DNA of 64,000 nucleotides from Heligmosomoides polygyrus polygyrus (lineage: Eukaryota > Nematoda > Chromadorea > Rhabditida > Heligmosomidae): positions 69,908,643 through 69,972,642 of the forward strand of contig OX377202.1 in the NCBI GenBank assembly GCA_947396885.1. Reading direction: 5' to 3'. Position 1 is the stretch's first letter. Each line of letters opens with the position of its first letter. A program made the position numbers and the translations under genes. Shown here piece after piece: positions 37,901-49,559 of this stretch. The notes beneath the pieces were generated by a model that searched no databases, had not been told where the DNA came from, and worked only from the letters and a program-made list of their open reading frames with translations.

Positions 37901-40900
37901 TGCGGCTCTGAAGGATTTCTCGAAGTTGCATAAGGACCAGTATTGGAAGTCGCTGAAGGTATCGTTTCTTAGTGTGCAGTGTAGCGTACGTTGGCTTTAT
38001 TCGAGGCACCAAAACAGTTTCAGGTCAACGAATGTCCACAGCTGGCTACCAATAAAAAATAGTATGAGAGTCGGTGGTGTGGTTAGGCATCTGGAAGTGT
38101 TGAAAGGCACTACGCTAGCGCATAAAACGACTATTCGTCTCGCTCTTGCAGTATTTTTTCCAGGATCCTCGCCTAGTGTCGTTTCTTGCGTATGCGCTGT
38201 CATATGGCGATCACGAAATGGTGCACAATGCTCTTGTCATCTACACTCATTGCTCTCAACTCCATGCATTTCCTAGTCGGTGGTGAGTTTTCTCTGTTTA
38301 CAACTCCAACTAACTATTCCTCCTATCACACGATGGAGTTGAATGACACTTTTAATTAAGCGATGCTTAATTTGCCGGACGAATGCCAATTAGGTCTGTT
38401 TTTTGTTTTGTTATGTATAGTCCATGGATCAGTTACCAAGTCATATATCTACGCACTTCAGAAATTAACGACTTTGGTAAGGGTCCAAATTTAGGCTCGG
38501 CGACCTCATTGCCTCCTGTTCCCAGTTCAAGCAAAGTCAGTCGGAAGATTCCCCGAACACCTCCAGCGATGCCAGGTACGGGTTCTGTGGCATTTTGCGG
38601 TCATCATCGACTGGCCTTTGGACGTTTTTATTGGGCTGTAAATCGCTGGACAAAGATAGCGCGCTTCTAATCGGTGAGGCAGCCCAAATAACAGTTTTTT
38701 TCGCATTCTCTGTGTAATCTATTTCCCATCTAAGGTGTGAATACGAGGTAAATCTTTTCAATCTGTGATCTGCTAAGCTTGCAGCAAGGACTACGACATG
38801 TCGCAACAAGTTATTTCGCGTAACATTTCCCAACGATAAGTAATCAAGGGTAAAGGTTGGTGCTAATACATCGAACCACCTACTGCACGCCAACCAAAGA
38901 GGCCTGTAGTGGGTGGTTCGATGTATCAGCGCCAACCTTTACCCTTGGTTTCGTTAGGCATGGACAATGAAGAGGAACCGAACCATTAGTCGCATAAACC
39001 CCTTGTAGCTCGGAGTTGGTTTCACTTTATGATTTGAAAAGTACTAACTTAGAGGTACGCGCCACGCAGTATGTTTCTATGTGATATGCTGCGGAAGGTT
39101 TCCATACGTGCTGGACAGAACGCTAATTCAAAAGGTCGTCTGATAGAGAAACATTTTTTTCGTTGGATAACAACATGGTTGCTTTAATTGAGCACTATTT
39201 AATTCTTCGTGCTCAGGACTGATTACTTGTGGTTAATCACACAAGTTAGCTTACTGGACCCAAAGACGGTATGTGATAATGAGGCGTTCGAATACTGCTG
39301 GGCAGCATAAGGTGGAATGGTGAAAGATGAAGCATCGGTTTCGTAGCTCTGACAAAGGAAGAGTCTGAAGCGTATGTCTGAGCGAGGAGAGTGAGTCATA
39401 TAGGAAGAATCTCTACCCCTCAGTATAAAAATGTTTTTTTGCCAAGTTGTTAAACCCAAGGAGTAGAAGGTCCTTGAAGTCACAATGGAATCAGCACCTC
39501 ACGGGTTTCGGGGTCTCCTGCACGCCCGTGATGCCTCTGCCGCAAGCGACTCGTAGCGCAGTGGGTAGTGAAATGGCTTAGTGAGAGGGAGGTCGTGATT
39601 ATGCTAAAACGATGGGAAGCGCTTCTGTCTTGCCGTGGAACAAAGCCTCGTTATTCACAGGTGCACATGGACGTGGCCGGCTTCCACTGTTGAAAATAGA
39701 TTTCTTTCACGACACTTCAGGTTGTTTTCAGATCTAAAAGCTGTGAACCTATGGACACTGCTGCTGTACCTAGTCTGATGATATCTCCTAGGAGCTGTTC
39801 AAAGCAAAGTGAGCGGTCGATAGATGATCTCCTGCAGAGGATTAGGGATGGATTCAACGTGCGTTTCGCGCATTGTACTTTTTCTTTACACAACATCTCA
39901 ACTTTGATTGTCTTAGGTGAAGGATGCGAAGATGTCAGATGTTCTGACCGCATACGAGAGTAAGATTCTAATGATGGAGGTGAGCAACGATGGGTTGCTA
40001 AGAGTTGCGACTCCGCACGGCTGATGACCCTTTCTTGCTGTTCCAGCGAAAGGAGCGAGAGATGGAGCTGTTGTTGTCGGCGAAGGATCAAGCTCTGGCG
40101 CAAAGTGAGAAGCTACGACTGCAATTTCGAGGGGGAGCAAGTAACAATAATGACGCAGATGTAGGTTTTTCTAGTAGTGGGATTGAAGTGTTAAGCGTAA
40201 GCTAGTGAGGGTCGTAGACGAACGAGAACCACCGCGGCACTGCAACTGTCATGTGTTGTTTAACCCTGTTTTGAGTTCCATTTGAACTGACGAAGACATC
40301 TTGACCGCAGTTCGAATGGATGGAGTCGCGTGGAGTCTGCCTCCATTCGCCCATGCTAATTAGGAAAGAAAATGAAATACGCTGGTGGTAGTAGTAAATG
40401 TTGAGTGTTGTGGGTAGCTTTCTAATCTCGAGCTTTCTATGTGTCTATTTTTCTCAAATCACACTGCGAGATTCAGATGGCACGCCTTCGTACGATTGTG
40501 TCCGACTGTGAAGCACTGCGTGAGAAGCAAGAGGCAACCAGCAAACAGCTGGAGACAGCACAAAAATTGCTCGAGGAAAGGACTACGTCGATGCAGGCTG
40601 AGTGAGTCGTTGTGGTGCAGGAATTAGTTTGTAAACCGGGTTCGTGTCAGAAGCCGTTGGGGAAGACTCTTCTAATTTTGAAGGGTTTTGAGATTCCGCA
40701 AACGTTTATACTTTAGAATCGCCCGCGTCACACAGGAGCGTGACGATCTGGCATCTGAAATTGTTCAGGAACGAGAGGTTGTGGTGAGCGCCAATAGACT
40801 TACGGATGATCTCAAGAAGAAGCTGGAAATGTAAGTCAAGTTTTTAGCCGCTTATAGTCAGGATGCTTGTGAAGGCACTCGTTTATACTCTGCAAATGTG

Positions 40901-43235
40901 GTCAAGATTCGCATCGCGTCACGAAGCTCGAGCGGCACTTATGTGCTCCAATGAATCATCAGCGGTTTGATGGTCATTATTGAGTAGTTACTCGACGTTA
41001 TAACGACAGTGTGTCTCGTCTTCGCCCTTGGGCATACTCATGCGAAATGGCAGCCACTCTTTTTTGCCCAGGGTCCTCTGCACGCATCAGTGCAACATTC
41101 GTGAAGAGGAATGAAGGGAGAGGCCTTCTTCATGGACGCATTTTGCGGTAGTTGCTTTCTGTTGACTATTAATTTTCTTGGTAAGAGCAGGTGTCGTAGG
41201 TAGATAATACATGTCTTTGTTAAGCAAAATTTCTCCTGTTGGCCTTCGAGGTACCTACCAACAGTTCCCCAGGAACGGCGAAGACCGTTCTTCATTGATA
41301 GTATCTTTGGGAGGCTGAGCTGTTAGCAGATGCATTTACAGAAGTGATACGATACAATTTGTCGCAAATGGTGTAAGATTAAAGTTACTAGTCATAGGTG
41401 GCTGAGTTATTTTGAAAATCAACCTAACGTTTTGTTGCCACCTCGTATTCTTATCAAATGTGTGTGTAACTAAGGTTGCTTAAAATGAAGTGTAGAAGAA
41501 AGTATGTCACCTGTTTTTTACGGTCGGCAGACATGCTTTGTCTTATATGTGAGACACAGTGAGAGAAAAATTAGGGGCAAGTTTTTTGCACTGAAAAATG
41601 TTATTAATTTGAGGTGAAAGCATATTTTTGGATTTAAATATCTATGAAACAAGCCGAAGCTTCTTCATTCGAGACACGAAATCTGATGTCTACTTCGACT
41701 TGACTGCATAAATTTTCTGAGGCGTTGCAAAATACGGTGTTTGCGAGAGTGAGGCTTTAGGAAATCGTAGATCACGTCTTGTAGCTCCTCCAGCATCGGT
41801 TCGTAAGCTATTCATCTCTTCCCCTTATCACCCTTCAGTTCCTATTCGTCTTGGACCTGTGCTTTCACGCTTTTTACTCTCCATAATGCTGCACGTTGGT
41901 CGCTGCATTGACCCCGAGTTTATTTCTTGCAGCACGTCGAAGGCTCTCGTCGAACGTCAAGGTGAAGTGGCAACCCTCAACCGGGAGAAGGCTCATCTTC
42001 AGGAAGAGTTGAATAGTCAGTGCTTTATTCAGTGCAAGCTGACATACGGTCGTATCGCCGCCGATCCCCTGTTTCAGAGCTGAGATCGGACCTCGACGTC
42101 CTCCGCCAAGCGCACGCCGCCGAGGTGAAAAGATTGAATGCGGACATTTCTCTTCGGAACGACGCCATCGATAAATTATCACGCGAGGTCGGTGAGACGG
42201 TGTTCTTCAGGTGTAATGTCTGTTTTTCGACAGCCTTTCGCTACCCTTTAGTGATGGCTTTTCCGATCGTTGGAAACAGCTCACCTTGATGACGCTTATT
42301 GCCGTTTCAAAGCACTGCTTGGAGAGTTGTGAAGTTTTCAGGCTGAAGCTATGCAGTCGACATTGGCAGCGAAGCAGCAAGAGTGTGATGGCCATATGAA
42401 AGAGGTACATAAGAACAGCTGGTTTCTGTCGGAATATTCTACTCGAGGGGCATTCGCAGTGGTCCTTCATCGTAGGATGTACGTGGGAAATTTTCGCGTG
42501 AAGGAAAAGGGTAGCGTAATTGGTTGAAATGGATGAGTAATAAAGTTATCTATGACTGCGTAGTGTCACAGAAGTTCATGGACTGTCTTTGTCAGGAGTC
42601 TTGTCCGTCTTGATTTTTTGGTTGGGAAGTGCTGCAATAATTTTCAGTCCATCAGGGAAGTTTCAGTTGACCAAATTTTGGCGATTCCAAAAAAAACGTT
42701 CATCGGATCTAAGCGCAAGGTAGTGCTCTTTTCAGATCTATCCCAGTCGGAGCACTTAACTAAAATTACGTAAAAAATTGACTTGTGATTCACGGAGCGG
42801 CTTCTAGAGGACAAAATAGGACCTAAACTGACAAAAAATCAAACCAGTTTCGCCCGTTCCACACACTGGATTGCGGAGGCCAGCTACTTAAGAAGTCAGT
42901 GTTCTCTCCTTCGCAGACAAGTCTGGTACCATTTCACCGACCCAGAGTGATGGATGGCTTGGTTGGCTGGACGGGAAATTTGAACGCGGACATTGAATCG
43001 GAGTGCACGCGAGAGCGGACTCCGAGTGCGCTACCCTGTGCCCGACAGCAACTCTTTGTTTAAACAAACTGAGGATTATGTGGCTGTATGTTTAGGTCAG
43101 AAATATAAGCTGATGCAGGATTTGAATTTCCAGCTGGAAACGATTCGTTCGCATGGCCAGAAGACAGAGGCGGATCTGGAGAGGATGAAGCGTCTACGAG
43201 ATGAGATGCGAAGGCTGGCCGAGGGTTTTGAGTGA
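31913..43235 (+). CDS. CIP2A-like protein (PP2A inhibitor / TOPBP1-partner family), 25 exons
   Basis: Exons: 31913-32008, 32599-32785, 33070-33206, 33723-33796, 33855-33954, 34009-34125, 35939-36076, 36180-36308 (or from 36120), 36364-36567, 36854-37111, 37358-37418, 37645-37801, 37859-37958, 38164-38275, 38421-38476, 38526-38575, 39732-39858, 39917-39979, 40047-40160, 40477-40601, 40717-40830, 41933-42015, 42078-42187, 42342-42404, 43101-43235. Total 2910 nt, 969 residues plus stop; all introns GT-AG and in phase. Residues 1 to about 620 look like helical armadillo repeats; about 700-969 is a charged coiled coil. Recalled human CIP2A (about 905 aa) aligns collinearly: NIHETFQCVFNVLI near residue 242 against NIHQTFQLIFNILI, DPRL near 587, and SIDDLLQRI then KDAKMSDVLTAYESK where the coiled coil begins. 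In vertebrates CIP2A restrains PP2A-B56 and works with TOPBP1 in mitosis; that role here is inference. A TTTATAG at 31896, 16 nt before the ATG, could be a trans-splice acceptor. Least certain: exon 8 start and exon 11 acceptor. Confidence 0.88.
34600..35800. repeat. Inverted and direct repeats filling CIP2A-like intron 6
   Basis: The block GTTCGAAAGAAAACAATTTG, GACAGCTCC and TAATTTTTAGGACGTCAAAG on the plus strand (34740-35010) recurs reverse-complemented at 35130-35290 and 35540-35700. This accounts for most of the 1.8-kb intron between exons 6 and 7. No protein domain is visible in its short open frames. Confidence 0.55.
38842..38950. repeat. Fold-back of two 42-bp arms in CIP2A-like intron 16
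   Basis: AAGGGTAAAGGTTGGTGCTA, then ATACATCGAACCACC at the left, is inverted at 38908-38950 with three or four changes; the loop is about 24 bp. No target duplication was evident. Confidence 0.75.
39540..39620 (+). repeat. tRNA-related repeat with a good box A
   Basis: ACTCGTAGCGCAGTGGGTAG is an excellent box A. No box B or cloverleaf follows, so only the head of a tRNA-derived repeat is present, inside CIP2A-like intron 16. Confidence 0.4.
42890..43057 (-). repeat. tRNA-derived SINE copy (in CIP2A-like intron 24)
   Basis: The reverse complement reads GGGTAGCGCACTCGGAG, CGCGTGCACTCCGAT, CGTTCAAATTTCCCG, CCAACCAAGCC, CTGGGTCGGTGAAATGGTAC and CAGACTTG, matching block by block the plus-strand SINE at 52728. 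Box A is well kept and box B (CGTTCAAATTT) is weakened. It lies 44 bp upstream of the last coding exon. Confidence 0.75.
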
Positions 43236-43952
43236 CATGAAGGCTCGGCCGTTCTTTCGGAAACCCGTGGGAAGGAAAGTACTGGGTTTAGCAGTGCAAC
43301 GGAGTTCATTAGACTGAAATGTTGAATACGTTGCTATTGCTGTGTGCACCTTTTTTATCAGATCAAATCAATCATTCTCGTATCAAATTTTATCAAAAAC
43401 TAGCGCCTTTATTGCTGAAGGATTGGCGCTTGTTCGGCTTGAAATAGTAGAGCTGTAAGGAATCTAATGTTATCCTTCCAGGCCCATACTAGTGTGGTCA
43501 TCTAAAATGTGCTGTTTAAGCTGTGATGTTTAGATATGGCTTTTTCGTTTTTGCTTAAGCCTAGTGCTGCTGCTATAGGGGATAGAAGCATTTCTCGCGT
43601 GCAGCTCTGTTTTAGTATCCGTTAACTGCTTCTCACTTGCATATGATCAACTAGAGCTCAGCATTTCACTGTGATAAGTCTTTCGTTCTATTTACTGGCC
43701 TCGAGAACTACCCTTCCGACTTCTTCGCTGGCATGGTATAGCAGATCATTTGCGCCTCTGTTCATCTCACTTAGTAATTCGTTGTGCAATTCACTCATGA
43801 CTCACTTTAACCGATTTTCATTTATGCTGCTACGGGTGCTTAGGATGACTTTCACAGCTGTACAATACGCTTCATTTTCTTCTCAGAGCTCTGTGCGCTT
43901 AAGCTCGCTCGCTATGTCAATGCGCTGTGGAGACATATGTATAAATTTGTAG

Positions 43953-44062
43953 AGCTTATGCGGTCACAGCTTTCGGAAAGGCAACCTCAGGCACAGCCAG
44001 CCGAGGACAGTATTGCGAGCGAGTTACCATGTTCGATTTGCGGCAGGCCATGCCTGTTATGA
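43953..44062 (+). other. Possible alternative 3'-terminal exon of the CIP2A-like gene
   Basis: After a TTTGTAG acceptor an open frame reads LMRSQLSERQPQAQPAEDS and ends with a CSICGRPCLL tail and TGA. It fits in phase if the preceding exon is cut at 43224 (GCC GAG G, then GTTTTG), giving RDEMRRLAEELMRSQLSE, which continues the heptad pattern. The protein would then be about 1002 residues and end with a C-x2-C motif. The donor is weak, so this is a competing 3' model and not part of the main one. Confidence 0.35.
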
Positions 44063-44069
44063 GTTGTGA

Positions 44070-45070
44070 CTGGCCGGCAGATGGCTCGATCTGGAGCCAG
44101 CAACGTCTATTTTCGTCCCAGTCGCTTCATGTGGTAGTTCAGTGGTCGAGTTCGTGAAAAGTGCAATATTGGAAAGAGCCGGGAGGGGTTCTGGTGTCAA
44201 CCAGCGTAGCGCCTCCATTCGACTCTGCCACATGCCATCACCATGCATTCCTTCCTTCGAGGGTGTCGTTATGTTAGTTCAGCGCATTAACGAAGAAGTC
44301 GCTCGCTGTCAAATTGACATGAGGCGTGGTCGATCGCCACCCATTCTCTGAGGCTCTCGTCCAGAGCGTCAGGAGGGTGCAGAGGATGGGTGGCCCACCA
44401 CCTTTCTGAATGCTATTGATTTTTCGAAATTCGAAAAGCTAGCCGAGCTATGATTTTTTAAAGTCGGTGGAAGATCGCATAGAGATCAGTCCAACCCCCC
44501 CCCCCCCCCCCAGACCCTCCGCCATAGCAGAGCGCATGAATTCAAAAATCCACAGAGCCGTCCTCCGGTCATAGCAGTGTACGGTGTTGAATGTTGGCCT
44601 GCGACAAAGGAATCTGGGACCTGGCTCAGATTAATGGGGCGGAGATCTGCGCTGGACGGCTAGTCTCGTGCCCGGATTTCTCTGGAACGTGCCATTGAAG
44701 CTCGGCGTCGCGCCAGTAGCTGATAAGTTGCGCGAAGTCCTATTGACCTCGCGTCGAAAGGAAAAGCAAGGACAGCGCAGTCTTCGAGGTGTCTGGAAAT
44801 ACGCGCCTAGAATACACCCGAAGCAGTGTTGGCTCGACGCGTTACGCTGCACGCAGACTTCAATGGTGGAATCCCGATCTAACGCAGATTTGTGAAGTGT
44901 GGCGTGCCGGAAACGCGAACTTCGTGGTGAGGTAGGACTATAATTGAAGAAGGGTAGGTTACACAGAGTGAGGCAGCACTTTATGATCTGGATCTGGAGG
45001 CTCTTCCCGTTATCGTCGCCTTCTTCGCGCTTCCCGAAGGTGAGGGAAATGTGGAGCCTCTTGCTAATGA
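44070..45070. other. Intergenic, poly-C run
   Basis: A run of about 16 Cs at 44496-44511. A minus frame of 153 codons (44631-45092) has no recognisable domain. Nothing else supported. Confidence 0.4.
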
Positions 45071-45479
45071 TAGCTGTATACATTGGATCCAAACGAATAA
45101 TTTTTGGATATCCGATTCGGAGTCATCCAACTATCCGGCCCCCACGAAGTTGCCCTTATCCGAATCATCCAATTTTCCGGACCCTAGACGGATAAAATCG
45201 GATAACCCGTTAAATTTCCTCGCTCCATTTTGAAATCGCGCGCCTTGGATAAAAGCGCGTTCAAAACGAATTTCGTGGGCGGTCATGCTGCTGAGACATA
45301 CGTTTTGGCGCCCCACTGTGAATGGTGTCGTAATGACGTTGAATACATTTAGTACGCTGTTGAGCGTTACGTCGATCTTGGCATCTTTTTCTTCAGATAT
45401 CGTGTTACGCTGCCAGGGGACAGGAGGGACGGGGATTGAGGGGGAGAAGGGGTTAAGGACGTACTCCGATCGGCACTTC

Positions 45480-45740
45480 ACTGCTTCATATTGTATAACA
45501 TTCGGCCTAATTGGGCGGGTGGGGGTCAACATGTAAGGCCCCATACCGCACTTTATGTTGCACGCATCAAAATTATTATTCAGCAGTGGTATGTCCTATC
45601 TCATTGGTGAATTGCATTAGGCTATTTCTGGTGTAATTTGACAGTCATGTGCCTTTTCACGAAGGAGGAAAATCACTGATTACAAGGTGGCTCCCCTCCC
45701 CCGACCCAATTTGCGCAGTTTTTCTTGCCATAATTCTCTT
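45480..45740. mobile_element. Second copy of the poly-G/poly-C MITE family
   Basis: GCAGTGGTATGTCCTATC, ATTAGGCTATTTCTGGTGTA, ATTTGACA, AAAATCACTGATTACAAGG and CCCAATTTGCGCAG correspond in order to 19319-19458. The homopolymer runs are shorter here. Confidence 0.55.
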
Positions 45741-46217
45741 AAAGCATTCCAACTGTTAGCTGTGGGTCGAGTATATTTGGGACTAAGGGAAATACGTAAT
45801 ACTCCCCCACCCCCTCACCCCTCGCCGATAAGCTTGCAAACGGGAGAAGGATAGTGCTGGTTGCCCACCACAATTTCGAGTTGAAATTCAGGGTAATCGT
45901 TGCTGGACCACGCAACCATTATCCCCTTTGTAATAAGTTCCCGAGGTCCATCACCGCGTGAGAGAGATACTGTTGAATAGAGGAAGCGTGATCCGACAAA
46001 ATGTAAACCTTATGCCAACCGACTTGACTACCACACTCCACATGCTTTGCAGAACACACGAAAGCAATTCATATTTGTTCAGAAATCGAATAAGTAATAG
46101 CAATAGCAAGAGCAATGAAACTTGGAAAGTTCGCAAATTTTACGTGTGACGGAATAAAGTGTGAAGTCCTGAATGTTTCCTTCCTTGACGAGAAGTGAGA
46201 GTCTTTCGATACATGCA

Positions 46218-46243
46218 CTGTTGTTGTTGCTGCTGTTGTTGTT
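46218..46243. repeat. (TTG)n/(CTG) microsatellite
   Basis: A run of TGTTGTTG with two CTG units, 26 bp, inside the 45-46.4 kb element. Confidence 0.7.
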
Positions 46244-46440
46244 GAAGAATGAGTTCCTTTTTAAGGAATGGTAGTATTCTGATAAACTGCATCTTGCGTT
46301 AATGAGGCGGATATCCGAAATCCGTGTCCGCGAAATTACCGTTATCCGAATGATCTAAAAATCCGGGGTCCGCAATATCGCCCTTATCCGATTCATTTAA
46401 TTATCCGAGAATTTTCGATCGGATCCAATCCAATGTATAG

Positions 46441-47700
46441 GTCGCTGCAGGACGTCTTGAAATCTGTGACTTCCTCTCCTTGTGGAAATTGTTCTTTGCC
46501 TTGTATTAGTGTATTCGATGTTCCTATTCCAATAATAACAATAACGAACCTCGTCAGTGTCCAGGAATAAACGTAACCTTTAAAGTATTTATATGTACAT
46601 ATTCTCGTATCGCCCAACCGCTAAAGCCGTTTCTTCAATACGGACGATGACGTCCTCCACACTACCTTTTTCTCGCAACCATCTGTCGAACGAGTTCAGC
46701 AAATCAGAGGTCCTAGATGTATTTTGGGCGAGAGAGCCCAAGTGCTTGGTCTAGAATCAAGTTGTCCAGTTCTTGAGTTCTTCCATGCTTCACCTTTTAG
46801 TGCGGATAAAGTCGTACCTTTTGAAATGTTATGGACCCCATATCTTGAATTGTGTGTGATAGTACTATAGTTGACTATTTTAGCAATCGTAAGTTTGGAA
46901 AATTGTTCGCAAGAATCTTTGCTCTGTTTTCGCTGGATGTCGGACCAATTACGAAACTCTTCAGTTTGAAAAAAGCTGCAGCTGCAGTTGGCAGCAGAAT
47001 GTGCTTCAGAGGTTCCCCAAGACATCTACATGGCAATTCACACTTTCTTTATGTCACATGTGCACAAACTCGAATCTATCAGCTGGACGACGTGGAGGCA
47101 ATATATCGGCTTTATCACTGATGTAGTACAGCATAGTCGGAGAGGAATTTGGACTGATGGCAAGCGGACCAGTCTCAGGTTGCTAAGGTGGGAAGGACAG
47201 GGGTCGCGCGACTGATTCGTTGCTCTGGAGTGGTCGAGGCGGTCGGTGCGGTCTAGACGGAGCGTCCCTGAAGCAGAGAATGTCGCCTTGCGAGAGCATG
47301 ATGCTTGGTGTTAAGCAGAGGTTGGTGCAGGTGCTACCATTCGCATGAGGAATCGACACATATCACTGTTTTCGCGCTCAGCTCGGGTGAGTATACGGTG
47401 ATCGGCTCGTTTCTGCAGTCGCCTCTGCTGAAACAATTTCCAGTGTAATGCTGAACAGTAATGCACACTGTAACACTGAATAGAGTGATGAACAGAAAAG
47501 AAGTGGCTGCTGATTTTATCTCGTCCACAGCCTTTTCGCAATACAGGTGAAGGCATGGCTCCACCCCTTGTTCCCTTTGTAAGAAGATGCACTTTTCGAT
47601 CTTTCTTATTCCATTTTCTTTCCTTCTTGAAGCTAGCTAAGGTGCAGTGGGTATCTAAACCATGCGCCAAGGCACGCTTGGACTTCGTATCTTCGCAAAT
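46441..47700. other. Unassigned open frame near 46988-47215, otherwise empty
   Basis: The plus frame reads VPQDIYMAIHTFFMSHVHKL and SWTTWRQYIGFITDVVQHSR, a protein-like composition that may be a real exon after a CTGCAG acceptor or a transposon relic. I do not recognise it. The rest of this stretch shows no gene. Confidence 0.3.
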
Positions 47701-47708
47701 GTGTTTAA

Positions 47709-48308
47709 CCCATTGACGACCGCGCGAGAAATCGCGTGTCTGCCGCGTGGGACCGCGCATCTCATGAAATCACTACCTCACGATATTCCAAATGAAACTC
47801 CCTCTTAATGGTTTAGCCAAATATTGGAGAGAACAGATCTGAAAGCAGGACGTAGGAGATGTATTTGCTGCTATAAGAAAGTCTGCAAAGAAAAAAGGCG
47901 CAGGTTTGCCACGAATCGTGCAAAGAAGGTGACCACACGATGTAGCAAGTGTTTGAAGTATTTTAGTCTAGATTGTTTTCAAAATTTTTACAAGAAATGT
48001 CACTAGTTCTTTTGTGCATAACCATTTTTGTAAAATGTGTGGAGTTTAGTATCGATTTTTGCGAAGCCTGTATAGTGTACAGAGTTGATTATTTGTTTTT
48101 ATCAATGCTTAGAAGTAAATGACTTCCGAACCACTATGCAGATAGCATTGGTAGGATCCAACATATCTAATGAATACTCGTAAACTATGAAAAAGCGAGA
48201 ATGGACCGCAGCGAACCCGTTTTATAACCGCGGGCCAAAATCGGCCCGCGCAGTCCCTCGCGACAGAAAAAGTGCGACCCAAAATCGACCCGCGCGGTCG
48301 TCAATGGG
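47709..48308 (+). mobile_element. piggyBac deletion derivative, 600 bp, TTAA on both sides
   Basis: Exact TTAA borders at 47705-47708 and 48309-48312 enclose 18-bp inverted ends (CCCATTGACGACCGCGCG). Subterminal GC-rich sequence (CGGCCCGCG and similar) differs between the ends. Inside is only the last part of a transposase, so the element arose by internal deletion and would depend on a full-length relative for movement. The TTAA duplication, the CCC start and the C-terminal zinc-finger remnant all point to the piggyBac superfamily. Confidence 0.85.
47824..48006 (+). pseudogene. piggyBac transposase C-terminus (cysteine-rich domain)
   Basis: The last 60 codons read KAGRRRCICCYKKVCKEK, then RCSKCLKYFSLDCFQNFYK and CH before the stop. 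The C-x-C-C, C-x2-C and C-x6-H spacing with a final FxxFY block is the cysteine-rich C-terminal domain of piggyBac transposases, which in the family binds the transposon end. The catalytic DDD core is absent. Confidence 0.75.
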
Positions 48309-49559
48309 TTAACAAAACGAAACGATACTCCGTGGAAATTGAAGAGAATAGTGCACAGCGGAACTATTCCTTCACTGGGTCTAAATTCTCGATCAATTCA
48401 AGCAAACGCTTTGATGTGCCGAAGGTGGTGAATGAACGACAACAGTTTGTTAACAAACACTCAAAACACTCTTTCCTCAGATCGATGAGTACAATTTTGT
48501 TGCCTTTGCCACTGATGTGCTTGCGAAGGGCAGCGGCTCAATCCGTCAGAGAAAAACAACCGAAGTTCCTCCTTGAGAAGACTACAAGGATACATCAAAG
48601 GCCTCCTGAATTGCATCCAAATTTTTCCGTACCGCCAAAGTAGGGCTATTTATCGCACGTGGTGCCTTAGACGGCCAAGGGGAAGACAAAGGATTACGGT
48701 TGTGATATGTTGTATCGCTTCATGAATTGTGAGGCTTCTTTCATGGTGTGGCAGCATATGTGCTAATTAGGGAGAATCATGTTTCAATCATTGTGACACA
48801 CGTGCACACTTTTTGAGGCGAAGTTGGGATGGCAACCACCGGCGCCTGATGAGTAGCGCTTGACGTCATTTTAATGTAATCTTCCTTGAGATTTCTTGCG
48901 GAGAAGTAACGGCTATTCTCAGAAATGGTGGAAATGGATTCCTCTCAGAGATGGGAAAGTATTTTGATATGAAGCTTCGTAGGTGAGTGAGATGATGACG
49001 ACTCACTTATGAGTGGAGGGGAGAGATCTCCAGTGTTTGGAAAACAGTTCCCCGAAGTGACTAGAGTGGAATGAAGTTAAGCTAATCATGCGCAGAATGT
49101 TGGAAGGAGCGCTATTTTCTGAAGCTTGTTAAAATTAGCCTATCCAAGTAGACGAATCACAAAGAGTCAGGGTTTCGTCGTCATCCTGTTGGTGGGTGTC
49201 GTCATCAAGCAGGACCGGATTTGTGCCATGCGAGTATCAGTTACAAAAGTTGCACATACACCTCCGTCCACATAGACGGGGTTGCGGGAAACGCCTGGCT
49301 GGTTCTGCCTTCTGTCGCTGCGCATTCTTGGAGGTCGTGTTAGGACAAGCTATTAACAAAATGAGATGAAGGGTTCTGGAGAGGACAACTGCAGGAGTAC
49401 GTAAATGCGTGTTTGCCAATATGAAACAATCATGGCTTGAATCGACCGCGGTTAGAAAGCCGACGCTTAGTGTAGTCTTTCGTGCTAAACATTTTGTACC
49501 ACTTCTTGGCTCAACAAATGTTTTGTGTTATATGCTCGATGTGAGTTCCTACAGAGTCG

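Larger units (their letters stand above)
45075..46440. mobile_element. Element with long TIR-like ends of repeated TATCCGA words
   Basis: TATACATTGGATCC at 45078 is inverted at about 46422-46440 (GGATCCAATCCAATGTATAG). Inside each end the words TTATCCGAAT, ATCCAA and GGATATCCG are reiterated for about 120 bp. Between them lie an unrelated poly-C MITE relative (45480-45800) and microsatellites. No transposase was found. The long reiterated ends suggest a Mutator-like or fold-back element; the class is unproven. Confidence 0.45.

Noticed and set aside
38282..38300. Donor GGTG|GTGAG for CIP2A-like exon 14
   Set aside because: It would put exons 15-17 out of phase; the donor at 38275 restores the phase demanded by exon 17.
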